Part shown: piece by piece, positions 17,009 to 24,852 of the stretch | Layout of the letters: every line of letters begins with the position of its first letter | Numbering within the stretch: position 1 is the stretch's first letter | Source of the DNA: Micrococcales bacterium | Lineage (GTDB): Bacteria; Actinomycetota; Actinomycetes; Actinomycetales; Microbacteriaceae | Direction of reading: 5' to 3' | Assembly (NCBI GenBank): GCA_024641015.1 | Contig: JAHEDU010000004.1 | Span: 1-46,920 of the forward strand | Length of the DNA stretch: 46,920 nucleotides | Made by a program: the position numbers and the translations under genes | Notes under the pieces: model-generated | The model's input: the letters and a program-made list of their open reading frames with translations, nothing else | What the model was told of the DNA's origin: nothing | The model's database searches: none

Positions 17009-17950
17009 TTAGGCGTGCAGTGCGGCATTCAGCGAAATGCCGTGCGCGTCGCGTGACGTTGCCTCGACGACTCCGGTGGTCGAGTTGCGGCGATACAGCA
17101 GGTTCGAGTGACCGGACAGGTCGCGAGCTGACACGACAGTTCCGTCGGTGTCACCGCCGCGCAGAGTGACCTTGGTGCCGGCGGTGACGTACAGACCAGC
17201 TTCGACAACGCAGTCGTCGCCCAACGAGATTCCGATTCCCGAATTCGCGCCAAGAAGGGATCGCTGACCGATGCTGACGCGGTGGGTTCCGCCGCCCGAC
17301 AGCGTTCCCATGATGGACGCGCCACCGCCGATGTCACTTCCGTTGCCGACGACGACTCCCTGCGAGATGCGTCCTTCGACCATCGATTCACCGAGGGTTC
17401 CCGCGTTGAAGTTGACGAAGCCCTCGTGCATGATCGTCGTTCCGGCTGACAGGTAGGCGCCGAGGCGGACTCGGTTTGCGTCCGCGATGCGAACGCGAGT
17501 CGGCGTGACGTAGTCAAGCAGGCGGGGGAACTTGTCGAGCGAGACGATCGAGACGCCAGAGCGCTGCAACGCGGCACGATGTTCAGCGAAGACCGAAGGC
17601 AACATCGGGCCATGAGTCGTGAACGCCACGATGGGCAGGTGCCCGTAGATTCCGTCGAGGTTCACCGTGTTCGGCTCGACGAGAAGGTGCGACAAGAGGT
17701 GAAGGCGAAGGTACGCGTCGCTCGTTGAGGCGGGCGCGGCAGCAAGCTCGATTTCGACGGTGACGGGGGTCACGGTGACGCCGCGAACGGGGAAAGTCCC
17801 AGCGGCGGCTTCGAGGTCAGCGGGCACCAGCCCGACGGAATCCTCGGGCCCACGGCCCAGCGCGGGAGCGGGGAACCACGTATCAAGGACCGTGCCGTCC
17901 TCGGCGATCGTCGCGAGTCCGTGGCCCCAGGCATGCGTTGCGTCAGTCAC
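17009..17950 (-). CDS. dapD: Tetrahydrodipicolinate N-succinyltransferase
   Basis: A 313-residue enzyme that succinylates tetrahydrodipicolinate, opening the succinylase branch of lysine synthesis. The N-terminal domain is the actinobacterial type, then a left-handed beta-helix of imperfect hexapeptides runs from about residue 140 ([34 protein letters not shown]). Length is close to the M. tuberculosis enzyme (about 317). The GTG at 17950 was chosen over longer frames because those run through dapE; it has TACGGT 6 bp upstream. Confidence 0.95.
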   Translation of the reverse strand: MTDATHAWGHGLATIAEDGTVLDTWFPAPALGRGPEDSVGLVPADLEAAAGTFPVRGVTVTPVTVEIELAAAPASTSDAYLRLHLLSHLLVEPNTVNLDGIYGHLPIVAFTTHGPMLPSVFAEHRAALQRSGVSIVSLDKFPRLLDYVTPTRVRIADANRVRLGAYLSAGTTIMHEGFVNFNAGTLGESMVEGRISQGVVVGNGSDIGGGASIMGTLSGGGTHRVSIGQRSLLGANSGIGISLGDDCVVEAGLYVTAGTKVTLRGGDTDGTVVSARDLSGHSNLLYRRNSTTGVVEATSRDAHGISLNAALHA

Positions 17951-17962
17951 CCTTAAACCGTA
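17951..17962 (-). promoter_or_regulatory. Leaderless-type promoter of dapD
   Basis: On the minus strand TACGGT (17957-17962), TTAAGG, then GTG at 17950. Its -10 lies 7 bp from the -10 of divergent dapE. Confidence 0.62.
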
Positions 17963-17969
17963 GCGCGGG

Positions 17970-17981
17970 TACGCTGGATGC
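17970..17981 (+). promoter_or_regulatory. Leaderless-type promoter of dapE
   Basis: TACGCT (17970-17975), GGATGC, then GTG at 17982. Confidence 0.62.
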
Positions 17982-19046
17982 GTGGCCACCCTTGACCCTT
18001 CTCTCGACGCTGTCGCGCTGACCGCGGCGCTCGTCGACATTGAGTCCGTCTCGGGGAACGAAGCCCACATCGCCGACGCCATCGAGTTTTGGCTGCGCGA
18101 TTGCGCCCATCTTGAGGTCGTACGCGATGGAAATGCCCTCGTCGCACGAACCAATCTGGGTCGCGCATCACGAATTGTCATCGCCGGCCACATCGACACC
18201 GTTCCCGTGAACGAGAACCTTCCCAGCCAGCGCCGCGGCGACGAGTTGTGGGGTCGGGGAACCGTCGACATGAAGGGCGGAGTCGCGGTCCTGTTGTGGT
18301 TGGCGCGACACCTCGATGCCCCCGTTCACGACGTCACCTGGATCTTTTACGACCTGGAAGAGGTCGAGGCAAGTCGCAACGGTCTCGGCCGACTGGCCAA
18401 GTCTCGTCCCGAGCTTCTCGCCGGCGATTTCGCGATCCTCGGTGAACCGTCCAACGCAATCATCGAGGGCGGGTGCAACGGAACCTTGCGCGTCGAGGTG
18501 ACGACCCGTGGAACCCGCGCACACTCGGCACGGTCGTGGATGGGCGTCAACGCGATTCACGGCGCACACGCGATTCTCGAACGCCTCGCAACGTATTCCG
18601 CCGAGACGGTTCACGTCGATGGCTTGGATTACCGAGAAGGTATGAATGCGGTCGCAATTCGCGGCGGTGTTGCGGGAAACGTCATCCCCGATGAGTGCAC
18701 GGTCGAGGTCAACTACCGTTTTGCGCCGTCAAAGTCCGAGGCGGAAGCGCTCGGTGTCGTCCAGCGCTTGTTCTCCGAGTTCGACCTTTCCGTCACCGAC
18801 ATTTCGGGCGGGGCACGTCCCGGCGCCGATTCTGACCTCGCACGCAGTTTCATCGACGCAGTCGGTGGTCGAATCGCACCGAAATTCGGTTGGACCGATG
18901 TCGCTCGTTTCGCCGAGCTGGGTATCCCTGCGGTGAACTTCGGACCCGGTGACCCCGCGTTGGCGCACGCCGACGAGGAACGGGTTCCCGTTCAGCACAT
19001 CGTCGATTGCGTCGAGAGTCTTCGGTCGTGGCTGGGCGGTCACTAA
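17982..19046 (+). CDS. dapE: Succinyl-diaminopimelate desuccinylase
   Basis: A 354-residue M20-family zinc amidohydrolase that releases LL-diaminopimelate from its succinyl derivative. Metal and catalytic residues are visible: H70 and D72 in AGHIDTVP, D96 in GTVDMKGG, E126/E127 in YDLEEVE. The usual M20 dimerisation insert follows. Divergence from dapD, with both genes starting at the same 31-bp region, supports the substrate assignment. The 3' end overlaps the next gene. Confidence 0.94.
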   Translation: MATLDPSLDAVALTAALVDIESVSGNEAHIADAIEFWLRDCAHLEVVRDGNALVARTNLGRASRIVIAGHIDTVPVNENLPSQRRGDELWGRGTVDMKGGVAVLLWLARHLDAPVHDVTWIFYDLEEVEASRNGLGRLAKSRPELLAGDFAILGEPSNAIIEGGCNGTLRVEVTTRGTRAHSARSWMGVNAIHGAHAILERLATYSAETVHVDGLDYREGMNAVAIRGGVAGNVIPDECTVEVNYRFAPSKSEAEALGVVQRLFSEFDLSVTDISGGARPGADSDLARSFIDAVGGRIAPKFGWTDVARFAELGIPAVNFGPGDPALAHADEERVPVQHIVDCVESLRSWLGGH

Positions 19047-20194
19047 CCTCGTCTGTTTCGCTGGGGGCCGTGCCGCGTTGGGCCGCCCTGCTGGGAATCA
19101 TCATCGTTTCCCGAACGGTGTCGACTGCGCTGATGTTGTGGTTCGCCGCTGGACAGGCGGAAAACCCGTGGACGGGCGCCCATCCCGACTTGTTCGAGTT
19201 CTCGCGGATTTGGGATTCGCACTGGTATCGAATCGTCGCCGAGGTCGGTTACCCCGCTGAGTTGCCCATGACCGGTGACGGCAGAGTCGGAGAAAGCGCG
19301 TGGGCGTTCATGCCCGTTTTCCCGTTGATCGTTCGTGCGCTCATGGCATTGTCGGGTGCTCCGTTCGCTTATGTTTCGGTAGTGGTCTCGCTCGCAGCTT
19401 TCGCGGGGTTCATCGTGTGCGCGGACCGACTGTTCCGACACCTCGTCGGCGACCGCGCCGCACTCTGGGCAGTTGCCGTCGTGGCGTTCTCGCCCGTGTC
19501 GCCCGTTTACCAGGTCGGGTACGCCGAATCGCTGGGGATGCTCTTCCTCACGCTCGTGCTCATCGGGCTGGTCGAGAAGCGGTGGGCACTCGCCGCGATT
19601 GCCATTCCGCTCGCCGCGCTGACCCGCCCGCTGGGCGCGGCGCTCACGATTGCGTTGATCGTCCTTGTCGTCGTGAAGTGGAAGTCGGACAGCAAGCGCG
19701 CCTACCTGTGGTTGACGGCGTTGGCGGCGGCGTCCACCGCTGCCTGGCCCGCCATCGCCTGGCTCGTCACCGGTCGCATGACCGCGTATCTGGAAACGGA
19801 ACTCGCGTGGCGACGACCGTACCTCAACGGCGAGTCCGGCCACGGCTGGGGGACGGGCTGGTGGGATTCGGCCAAATGGTGGTTCCACGAGAGCGCACCG
19901 TGGGTGATCGTCGCTCTCGCCATCGTCGTCGCGGTCATCGCGATTCTTCCGGCAACCCGCCGACTCGGCGCTGTTGCACTCTCGTGGTCGTTCGGGTATC
20001 TCGGTTACCTCGTCCTCGTGTTGTTCCCGCAGTCCTCGATTTTCCGCTTGCTCGCGCCGATGTGGCCCCTCGCAGGCGCGGTTTCTCGGTCACGCACCGC
20101 GTCCATCGTTGCAATCGGAGTCGGAATTGTGGGTCAGTTCTTCTGGATCCAATGGTGCTGGTCGGTGCAGGGGTCTGACTGGACTCCGCCGTAA
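19028..20194 (+). CDS. GT-C glycosyltransferase, PIG-V/mannosyltransferase-like
   Basis: A polytopic membrane protein of about 388 residues with 8-9 predicted helices. The first loop has RIWDSHWYRIVAEVGYP and the next helix begins WAFMPVFPLIVRAL, closely matching the WD-x-x-WY-x-x-IA-x-x-GY and FFP-x-YP patterns of the PIG-V/Gpi18-like family, which transfer mannose from a polyprenyl phosphate on the outer side of the membrane. The acceptor is unknown. The start is uncertain: TTG 19007, GTG 19028 and GTG 19070 are in frame, and the first membrane helix begins after all of them. It overlaps dapE, so translation is likely coupled. Confidence 0.75.
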   Translation: MAGRSLTSSVSLGAVPRWAALLGIIIVSRTVSTALMLWFAAGQAENPWTGAHPDLFEFSRIWDSHWYRIVAEVGYPAELPMTGDGRVGESAWAFMPVFPLIVRALMALSGAPFAYVSVVVSLAAFAGFIVCADRLFRHLVGDRAALWAVAVVAFSPVSPVYQVGYAESLGMLFLTLVLIGLVEKRWALAAIAIPLAALTRPLGAALTIALIVLVVVKWKSDSKRAYLWLTALAAASTAAWPAIAWLVTGRMTAYLETELAWRRPYLNGESGHGWGTGWWDSAKWWFHESAPWVIVALAIVVAVIAILPATRRLGAVALSWSFGYLGYLVLVLFPQSSIFRLLAPMWPLAGAVSRSRTASIVAIGVGIVGQFFWIQWCWSVQGSDWTPP

Positions 20195-20215
20195 TTGGTG
20201 CGCCAATTTCGGGGG

Positions 20216-20221
20216 TAAAAT
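20216..20221 (+). promoter_or_regulatory. -10 element of the DUF3117 gene
   Basis: TAAAAT, preceded by the palindrome AATTGGTGCGCCAATT at about 20193-20208. TAGGAG lies before the ATG at 20254. Confidence 0.4.
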
Positions 20222-20253
20222 GAGAGAAGTTACAACCCAATAGGAGTTACCCC

Positions 20254-20424
20254 ATGGCAGCACAGAAACCTCGCGCTGGCGACGGTCCCCTCGAGGCAAT
20301 CCGCGAAAAGAAGGACCTCGTTATCGTCAAGGTTCCCGCCGAAGGTGGCGGCCGCCTGGTCTTCTCACTCAAGGACGAAGAGGCAATCGCGCTTCGCGAC
20401 GCCCTCGCCGGAGTGACGAACTAG
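20254..20424 (+). CDS. DUF3117 family protein
   Basis: A 56-residue protein of a small conserved actinobacterial family of unknown function. The family signature is clear: MAAQKPRAGDGPLE at the N-terminus, then VKVPAEGGGRLVFSL and a C-terminal helix. TAGGAG stands 7 bases before the ATG. Its TAG stop shares the CTAG tetranucleotide at 20421-20424 with the stop of the convergent methyltransferase gene. Confidence 0.9.
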   Translation: MAAQKPRAGDGPLEAIREKKDLVIVKVPAEGGGRLVFSLKDEEAIALRDALAGVTN

Positions 20425-21047
20425 TTCTTGACCAACGTCAGGACTCCGTCACCGACGGGGACCAGCGTTGCGCGTACGTGCTCGTCGACGGCGTAGTCGC
20501 CGAGAATCGTGCGAAGTTCAGTCGTCACCGCGTCACGCTTGGCCGGGTTGGCGACGTGGCCACCGCCGAGCGAATGAGTCAGCACGACGAGCCCGCCGTT
20601 GCGGGCCAGGCGAAGCGCGTGGCGAACGTAGTCGAGCACGCCCTTACTCGTTGCGTTGACGAGCACGAGGTCGTACGTGCCCTCGTTCATGCGAGGGAGA
20701 ATGTCGGCGGCATCGCCCGAAATCACGCGGACGCGGGCGGATGGAACTCCTGACGAGACCATGAGGTCCTTGGCCGTCTGAAGGTGATCGACATCTTTTT
20801 CAATGGTGGTGAGGTTCGCATCGGAATTCCCGTGCAACAGCCACTGGCTGGCGACTCCGAGGCCGGTTCCGATCTCGACGATTGACTGCGCGCCGGTGAT
20901 GGCGACGAGCGAGGCGAGGTAGCTTCCGACGGCGGGAGTGACGGGCTCAACCCCGTGTTCCATCGACGCGTGACGAGCGGTTCGGATCGACTCCGGCTCA
21001 TTCACGTAGTTCTCGGTCCACGTACTGATCAAATCTGCGTCAAACAT
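20421..21047 (-). CDS. SAM-dependent O-methyltransferase (catechol OMT-like)
   Basis: A 208-residue methyltransferase related to M. tuberculosis Rv1220c. The SAM motif I is VEIGTGLGVASQWLL, motif II holds the acidic residue after TTIEKD, and ISGDAADILPRM and YDLVLVNA follow. The substrate is unknown. The ATG at 21047 was preferred to the GTG directly before it, since GAGGAGG is then 4 bases away. It is divergent from tatB, as in mycobacteria, but without the sigE genes that lie between them there. Confidence 0.85.
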   Translation of the reverse strand: MFDADLISTWTENYVNEPESIRTARHASMEHGVEPVTPAVGSYLASLVAITGAQSIVEIGTGLGVASQWLLHGNSDANLTTIEKDVDHLQTAKDLMVSSGVPSARVRVISGDAADILPRMNEGTYDLVLVNATSKGVLDYVRHALRLARNGGLVVLTHSLGGGHVANPAKRDAVTTELRTILGDYAVDEHVRATLVPVGDGVLTLVKN

Positions 21048-21064
21048 CACGCCTCCTCGAATTC

Positions 21065-21070
21065 ACACTA
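21065..21070 (-). promoter_or_regulatory. -10 element of the O-methyltransferase gene
   Basis: TAGTGT on the minus strand, about 18 bp before the ATG, with GAGGAGG between. This gene has a leader, unlike divergent tatB. Confidence 0.45.
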
Positions 21071-21093
21071 TCCGCCACTCTCCTCAAGCGGAG

Positions 21094-21105
21094 TATTCTG
21101 GGGCG
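21094..21105 (+). promoter_or_regulatory. Leaderless-type promoter of tatB
   Basis: TATTCT (21094-21099), GGGGCG, then GTG at 21106. Confidence 0.6.
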
Positions 21106-21453
21106 GTGTCGTTCGGTCTAACAATTGAGAAGCTCGCCCTTGTGGGGTTGGTTGCCTTGCTCATTGTCGGTCCCGACCGCCTTCCCGCCTACGCGGCGCA
21201 GCTCGCGCGATTGGTCAAGCGCCTCAAGGGGATGGCCCAAGGCGCCGAATCTCGACTTCGCGACGAGTTCGGTGACGACTTTGACCCAGACGAGTGGCGC
21301 AAGTTGGATCCGCGCAAGTACGACCCGCGTCGAATCATTCGTGATGCCCTGGTCGACGAGGTGACGGTCGAACCCGTCGCGGTCGCGAAATCGGTTCCCG
21401 CCCCGAAAAAGAAGTCGGGTGGCGCGACGCCGTTTGACTCGGAGTCGACCTAA
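21106..21453 (+). CDS. tatB: Sec-independent protein translocase TatB
   Basis: A 115-residue subunit of the twin-arginine translocase that takes part in substrate recognition. A short N-terminal membrane helix with the family hinge (LVALLIVGPDRLPAYAAQL) is followed by a long amphipathic helix and a charged, Lys-rich tail ending DSEST. In TatB the residue before GP is usually Phe, Val or Ile and the GP-x-x-LP pattern holds here. Convergent with the next gene, sharing a CTAA. Confidence 0.9.
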   Translation: MSFGLTIEKLALVGLVALLIVGPDRLPAYAAQLARLVKRLKGMAQGAESRLRDEFGDDFDPDEWRKLDPRKYDPRRIIRDALVDEVTVEPVAVAKSVPAPKKKSGGATPFDSEST

Positions 21454-21944
21454 GAGTTTTCGAGCGGCGCGCTGGCGAGGGCCGCACGCGCTGCGTCCGC
21501 CGTTCCGTTGGGAACGATGATGTCGTACTGGGACGCGACGACCTGTTGAACCGACTGGAAGTCGTGGCGGCGGCGACGCATCGAATAGGTGACGAGGTTG
21601 AACAGCATTCCGATGCCCGCGCCAATGGCCACGGTCGCCGGCAGGAAGACGGTCGTCGCGTCCGTTGACGTTGCGCCGAACATGAAACCGATGAACAAGC
21701 CGAACCAAGCACCGTTCAGGGCGCCGCGCATGGCGACCTTTGCGTACGTCAGTCGACCCGTGACGCGCTCGATCGTGACAAGGTCGCGACCGACGATGGC
21801 GATGTTTGCGACCGAATACCCCGCATGCGCAAGGCGGTTGACGACGGACTGTGCTTCCGCGTACGTGTCGAGACTCTGCAGCACATCCCCTCGGGGGACG
21901 GCGGCGTTGTTCGCTTTGCGCGAGAAGAGCGAGGGAGTAGTCAC
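21450..21944 (-). CDS. General stress protein 17M-like membrane protein
   Basis: A 164-residue protein. An N-terminal region (about 22-60) with a VVNRLAHAGYSVANIAIVGRDL pattern matches the GSP17M/YflT-type domain. Two predicted membrane helices follow (about 78-95 and 102-120), then a basic stretch and a small C-terminal alpha/beta segment. M. tuberculosis carries a comparable protein near its MgtE_N/CBS gene. The start is GTG at 21944 with a CAGAAT hexamer 6 bp upstream. Function is unknown. Confidence 0.72.
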   Translation of the reverse strand: MTTPSLFSRKANNAAVPRGDVLQSLDTYAEAQSVVNRLAHAGYSVANIAIVGRDLVTIERVTGRLTYAKVAMRGALNGAWFGLFIGFMFGATSTDATTVFLPATVAIGAGIGMLFNLVTYSMRRRRHDFQSVQQVVASQYDIIVPNGTADAARAALASAPLENS

Positions 21945-21956
21945 GTCATCATTCTG
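21945..21956 (-). promoter_or_regulatory. Possible leaderless promoter, variant -10
   Basis: CAGAAT, GATGAC, then GTG at 21944 on the minus strand. The first base departs from TANNNT but the spacing is the same. Confidence 0.35.
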
Positions 21957-21968
21957 TCACCTCGCGGG

Positions 21969-21980
21969 TACGCTGGAACC
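21969..21980 (+). promoter_or_regulatory. Leaderless-type promoter of the MgtE_N/CBS operon
   Basis: TACGCT (21969-21974), GGAACC, then GTG at 21981. It serves an operon of three genes ending at 24852. Confidence 0.62.
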
Positions 21981-23237
21981 GTGACTTCGACGCGCGTATA
22001 TGTAGCTCGGCTCGCAGGGTGTGCGGTCTTTGACCCGCTCGGCGACCGAGTCGGTCGCGTGCGCGATGTTGTGGTGTCGTATCGCCAGGCGGACGCACCG
22101 GTCGTCGTCGGGCTCATCGTCGAAATTCCCGGTCGTCGCCGTGTATTCCAAGGCATCAACCGCGTCACGAGCATCCGTCCCGGCCAGATCCTGACAACGG
22201 GAATTCTCAACATGCGCCGCTTCGAACAGCGCGCGGGCGAGGTTCGCATCTTTGCTGAATTGATTGGTCGCACCATGACGTTCCGCGACGGATCGGGAAC
22301 ATCGATGATCGAAGACGTTGCGATTGAAAGCGATGCGCTGGGTCAATGGGCGGTGTCGCAGTTGTACATGCGCCGCGACAAGTCCGCGGGTCTTTTCGGT
22401 AAGGGGCCGACCGTGTTTGCGCGCTGGGAGGACGTCGTCGACGCGAACGCCGACACCGACTCGCAGAGCGCAGAGCACCTTGTCGCGTCGTATTCGGAAC
22501 TTCACCCCGTCGACCTCGCCGCGTCAATTCTTGACCTTCCCGAGGACCGTCGAATTGAAGTTGCCGAAGAGTTGTCGGACGAGCGACTCGCTGATGCTCT
22601 GGAGGAGATGCCCGAGACCGACCAGCTCGAAATCATCGAGGGAATGGACGACGAACGTGTCGCCGATGTCCTCGACAACATGGAGCCCGACGACGCGGCC
22701 GACCTTCTCGCCCAAATGCCACAGGACCGCACCGAACAAATTCTTGAACTGATGGACCCGGAAGAGGCCGAGGACGTTCGATTCCTTCTTGCCTTCGACC
22801 CGGAAACCGCGGGTGGACTCATGTCGACCGAGCCGATCATGGTTTCCGCCGAAACGACTGTTGCCGAAGGGCTCGCGCTCATCCGTCGTTCCGACGTGAC
22901 CCCCGCGATGGCGGCGGCAATCTGCGTCACGCTTCCCCCATTCGAGTCGCCAACCGGCCGATTCCTCGGTATCGTTCACTTCCAGAGGATGCTGCGGCAC
23001 CCACCCCAGACTCAGCTGGGAACTATTCTGGACACTGGTGCGGAACCGTTGCTCGACACGGCGCCGCTGGACGAAATCGCTCGTACCTTTGCGAGCTACA
23101 ACCTGGTGTCACTGCCCGTCGTCGATGCGCAGGGACGATTGCTGGGTGTGGTCACCGTCGATGACGTTCTTGACCACATGCTGCCGGATGACTGGCGAAA
23201 CCCTTATTACGAGAGCGAACGGACGACAGGAGCGTGA
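21981..23237 (+). CDS. PRC-barrel / MgtE_N / CBS-domain protein
   Basis: A 418-residue soluble protein related to M. tuberculosis Rv1232c. Residues about 5-165 contain two PRC-barrel-like beta modules (VYVARLAGCAVFDPLGDRVG at the start). Residues about 180-285 form the MgtE intracellular N domain, a helical superhelix with LPEDRRIEVAEEL, DDERVADVLDNM and PDDAADLLAQM repeats. Two CBS domains follow. No membrane channel is present, so it senses Mg or nucleotides rather than transporting Mg alone; a regulatory partner is likely. The start was moved to GTG 21981 because of its -10 spacing and because an upstream frame crosses the divergent gene. DUF1003 follows after 3 bp. Confidence 0.86.
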   Translation: MTSTRVYVARLAGCAVFDPLGDRVGRVRDVVVSYRQADAPVVVGLIVEIPGRRRVFQGINRVTSIRPGQILTTGILNMRRFEQRAGEVRIFAELIGRTMTFRDGSGTSMIEDVAIESDALGQWAVSQLYMRRDKSAGLFGKGPTVFARWEDVVDANADTDSQSAEHLVASYSELHPVDLAASILDLPEDRRIEVAEELSDERLADALEEMPETDQLEIIEGMDDERVADVLDNMEPDDAADLLAQMPQDRTEQILELMDPEEAEDVRFLLAFDPETAGGLMSTEPIMVSAETTVAEGLALIRRSDVTPAMAAAICVTLPPFESPTGRFLGIVHFQRMLRHPPQTQLGTILDTGAEPLLDTAPLDEIARTFASYNLVSLPVVDAQGRLLGVVTVDDVLDHMLPDDWRNPYYESERTTGA

Positions 23238-23240
23238 GCC

Positions 23241-23777
23241 ATGGAGAAGCAGACCATCCGTGCGACGACCTCGCGTCGTCGCGCCGTACACATTGACGAA
23301 CAGCTGAACGCTCCGAAGAGCCTTCGCCCTGTTCTTTCTCGTCGTTCCAACGACCGCTTCGGTCGCTTCACCGAGGCTGTCGCTCGCGCGATGGGAACTC
23401 CGTTGTTCCTCATCGTCCTCACCCTTGTAGTCGTGTCGTGGATGACGTTCAACACGCTCGCGCCCGAGCAGTACCGATTCGACTCGGCTGACATCGGGTT
23501 CACCGCGCTGACGCTGATTCTCTCGCTGCAGGCGTCGTACGCGGCACCCCTTATTCTTTTGGCGCAGAACCGTCAGGACGACCGCGACCGAGTAGCGATG
23601 GAACAGGATCGCCAGCGCGCCGAGCGCAACCTCGCCGACACCGAGTACCTCGCTCGCGAGGTCGTCGCGTTGCGCCTTGCCATCAAGGACGTTGCCACCA
23701 AGGACTTCATTCGCGCGGAACTTCGCGCACTGCTGGAGGAACTGGACAAGTCCAGCTCGTCGGATGACAAGTCCTGA
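23241..23777 (+). CDS. DUF1003 membrane protein
   Basis: A 178-residue protein of the DUF1003 family. A basic N-terminus with RFGRFTEAVARAMGTPLFL leads into two membrane helices (about 54-72 and 88-108) separated by a short loop, then a long charged coiled coil with QNRQDDRDR, characteristic of the family. Function is unknown. The order MgtE_N/CBS, DUF1003, mrp is the same as in M. tuberculosis. The mrp start lies inside this gene. Confidence 0.9.
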   Translation: MEKQTIRATTSRRRAVHIDEQLNAPKSLRPVLSRRSNDRFGRFTEAVARAMGTPLFLIVLTLVVVSWMTFNTLAPEQYRFDSADIGFTALTLILSLQASYAAPLILLAQNRQDDRDRVAMEQDRQRAERNLADTEYLAREVVALRLAIKDVATKDFIRAELRALLEELDKSSSSDDKS

Positions 23778-24852
23778 CGCGGTTCGCGCCGCTGTCGGCG
23801 CGGTTGTCGACCCCGAACTTCGCCGGCCTTTATCTGACCTGGGGATGGTCGGTGATGTCACCGTCGTCGATGGCATCGCAACCGTCGAGGTTCGCCTGAC
23901 GATCGCTGCCTGCCCGAAACAGTCACAGATTGAGGACGAGGTTCGTGCCGCAGCGCTGTCAACCGGCGTCGGTTCGGCCACCGTGTCGTTTGGCGTCATG
24001 AGCGACGAGGAACGCCAAGCACTGTCCGATCGCATTCACGGCGGTCGTTCCCCAGAGGACCGATTTGGCCCGAATTCGCTGACGCGCGTGATTGCGGTCA
24101 CGAGCGGAAAGGGCGGCGTTGGAAAGTCGACCGTTGCCGCGAATCTTGCGGTCGCGCTTGCCGCGCGCGGGCAGAAGGTCGGGCTTCTCGACGCGGACGT
24201 CTTCGGTTTCTCGATTCCGGGCTTGATGGGCATCGACGGCGAAAAACCCACCAAGGTCGCCGACATGATTCTTCCGCCCGTCGCCCACGGCGTCTCGGTC
24301 ATCTCAATTGGGATGTTCGTCGACCCACATACGCCGGTGTCGTGGCGCGGACCGATGCTTCACCGAACGGTTCGTCAGTTCCTCGCCGACGTCTACTACG
24401 GCGACATCGACGTTCTTGTGTGCGACCTTCCGCCCGGCACGGGAGACGTGGCCATCTCGCTCGGGCAAATGGTTCCGCACGCCGATGTTCTGGTCGTCAC
24501 CACCCCGCAGGCGACGGCAAGTGATGTCGCTGAGCGTTCGGGGTTGGTCGCGCGCCAGCTCGGGCAAAGCGTCATTGGCGTGGTCGAGAACATGAGCGAC
24601 TGGACCGGCGCCGACGGGTCGCTGCGTACCATGTTCGGTTCGGGCGGTGGCCAGGACGTCGCCGACCGACTGGGAGTCCCGCTTCTCGGCTCGATTCCCC
24701 TGACCCCCGCCGTGATTGCTGCAGGAAATTCAGGCGTGCCGGTTGTTCACGACTCAACCGACCCTGCTGCCATCGCGATTGAGGCGATTACGGACGTAGT
24801 GATGAAGACCGCAAAGCCGCGCGGCAATTCTTCGCTACCGCTGAGCTTTTAG
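23764..24852 (+). CDS. mrp: Mrp/NBP35-family iron-sulfur carrier ATPase
   Basis: A 362-residue P-loop protein that binds and transfers Fe-S clusters. An N-terminal MIP18/DUF59-like domain (about 1-85) is followed by the deviant Walker A motif SGKGGVGKS, a Walker B-like DLPPGTGD and VTTPQATASDV. The C-terminal CxxC usual in many Mrp proteins is not seen; the segment reads VENMSDWTGADG, so cluster binding may differ. The ATG at 23764 overlaps DUF1003 by 14 bp. The last 18 bp overlap the convergent aminopeptidase gene. Confidence 0.92.
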   Translation: MTSPDAVRAAVGAVVDPELRRPLSDLGMVGDVTVVDGIATVEVRLTIAACPKQSQIEDEVRAAALSTGVGSATVSFGVMSDEERQALSDRIHGGRSPEDRFGPNSLTRVIAVTSGKGGVGKSTVAANLAVALAARGQKVGLLDADVFGFSIPGLMGIDGEKPTKVADMILPPVAHGVSVISIGMFVDPHTPVSWRGPMLHRTVRQFLADVYYGDIDVLVCDLPPGTGDVAISLGQMVPHADVLVVTTPQATASDVAERSGLVARQLGQSVIGVVENMSDWTGADGSLRTMFGSGGGQDVADRLGVPLLGSIPLTPAVIAAGNSGVPVVHDSTDPAAIAIEAITDVVMKTAKPRGNSSLPLSF

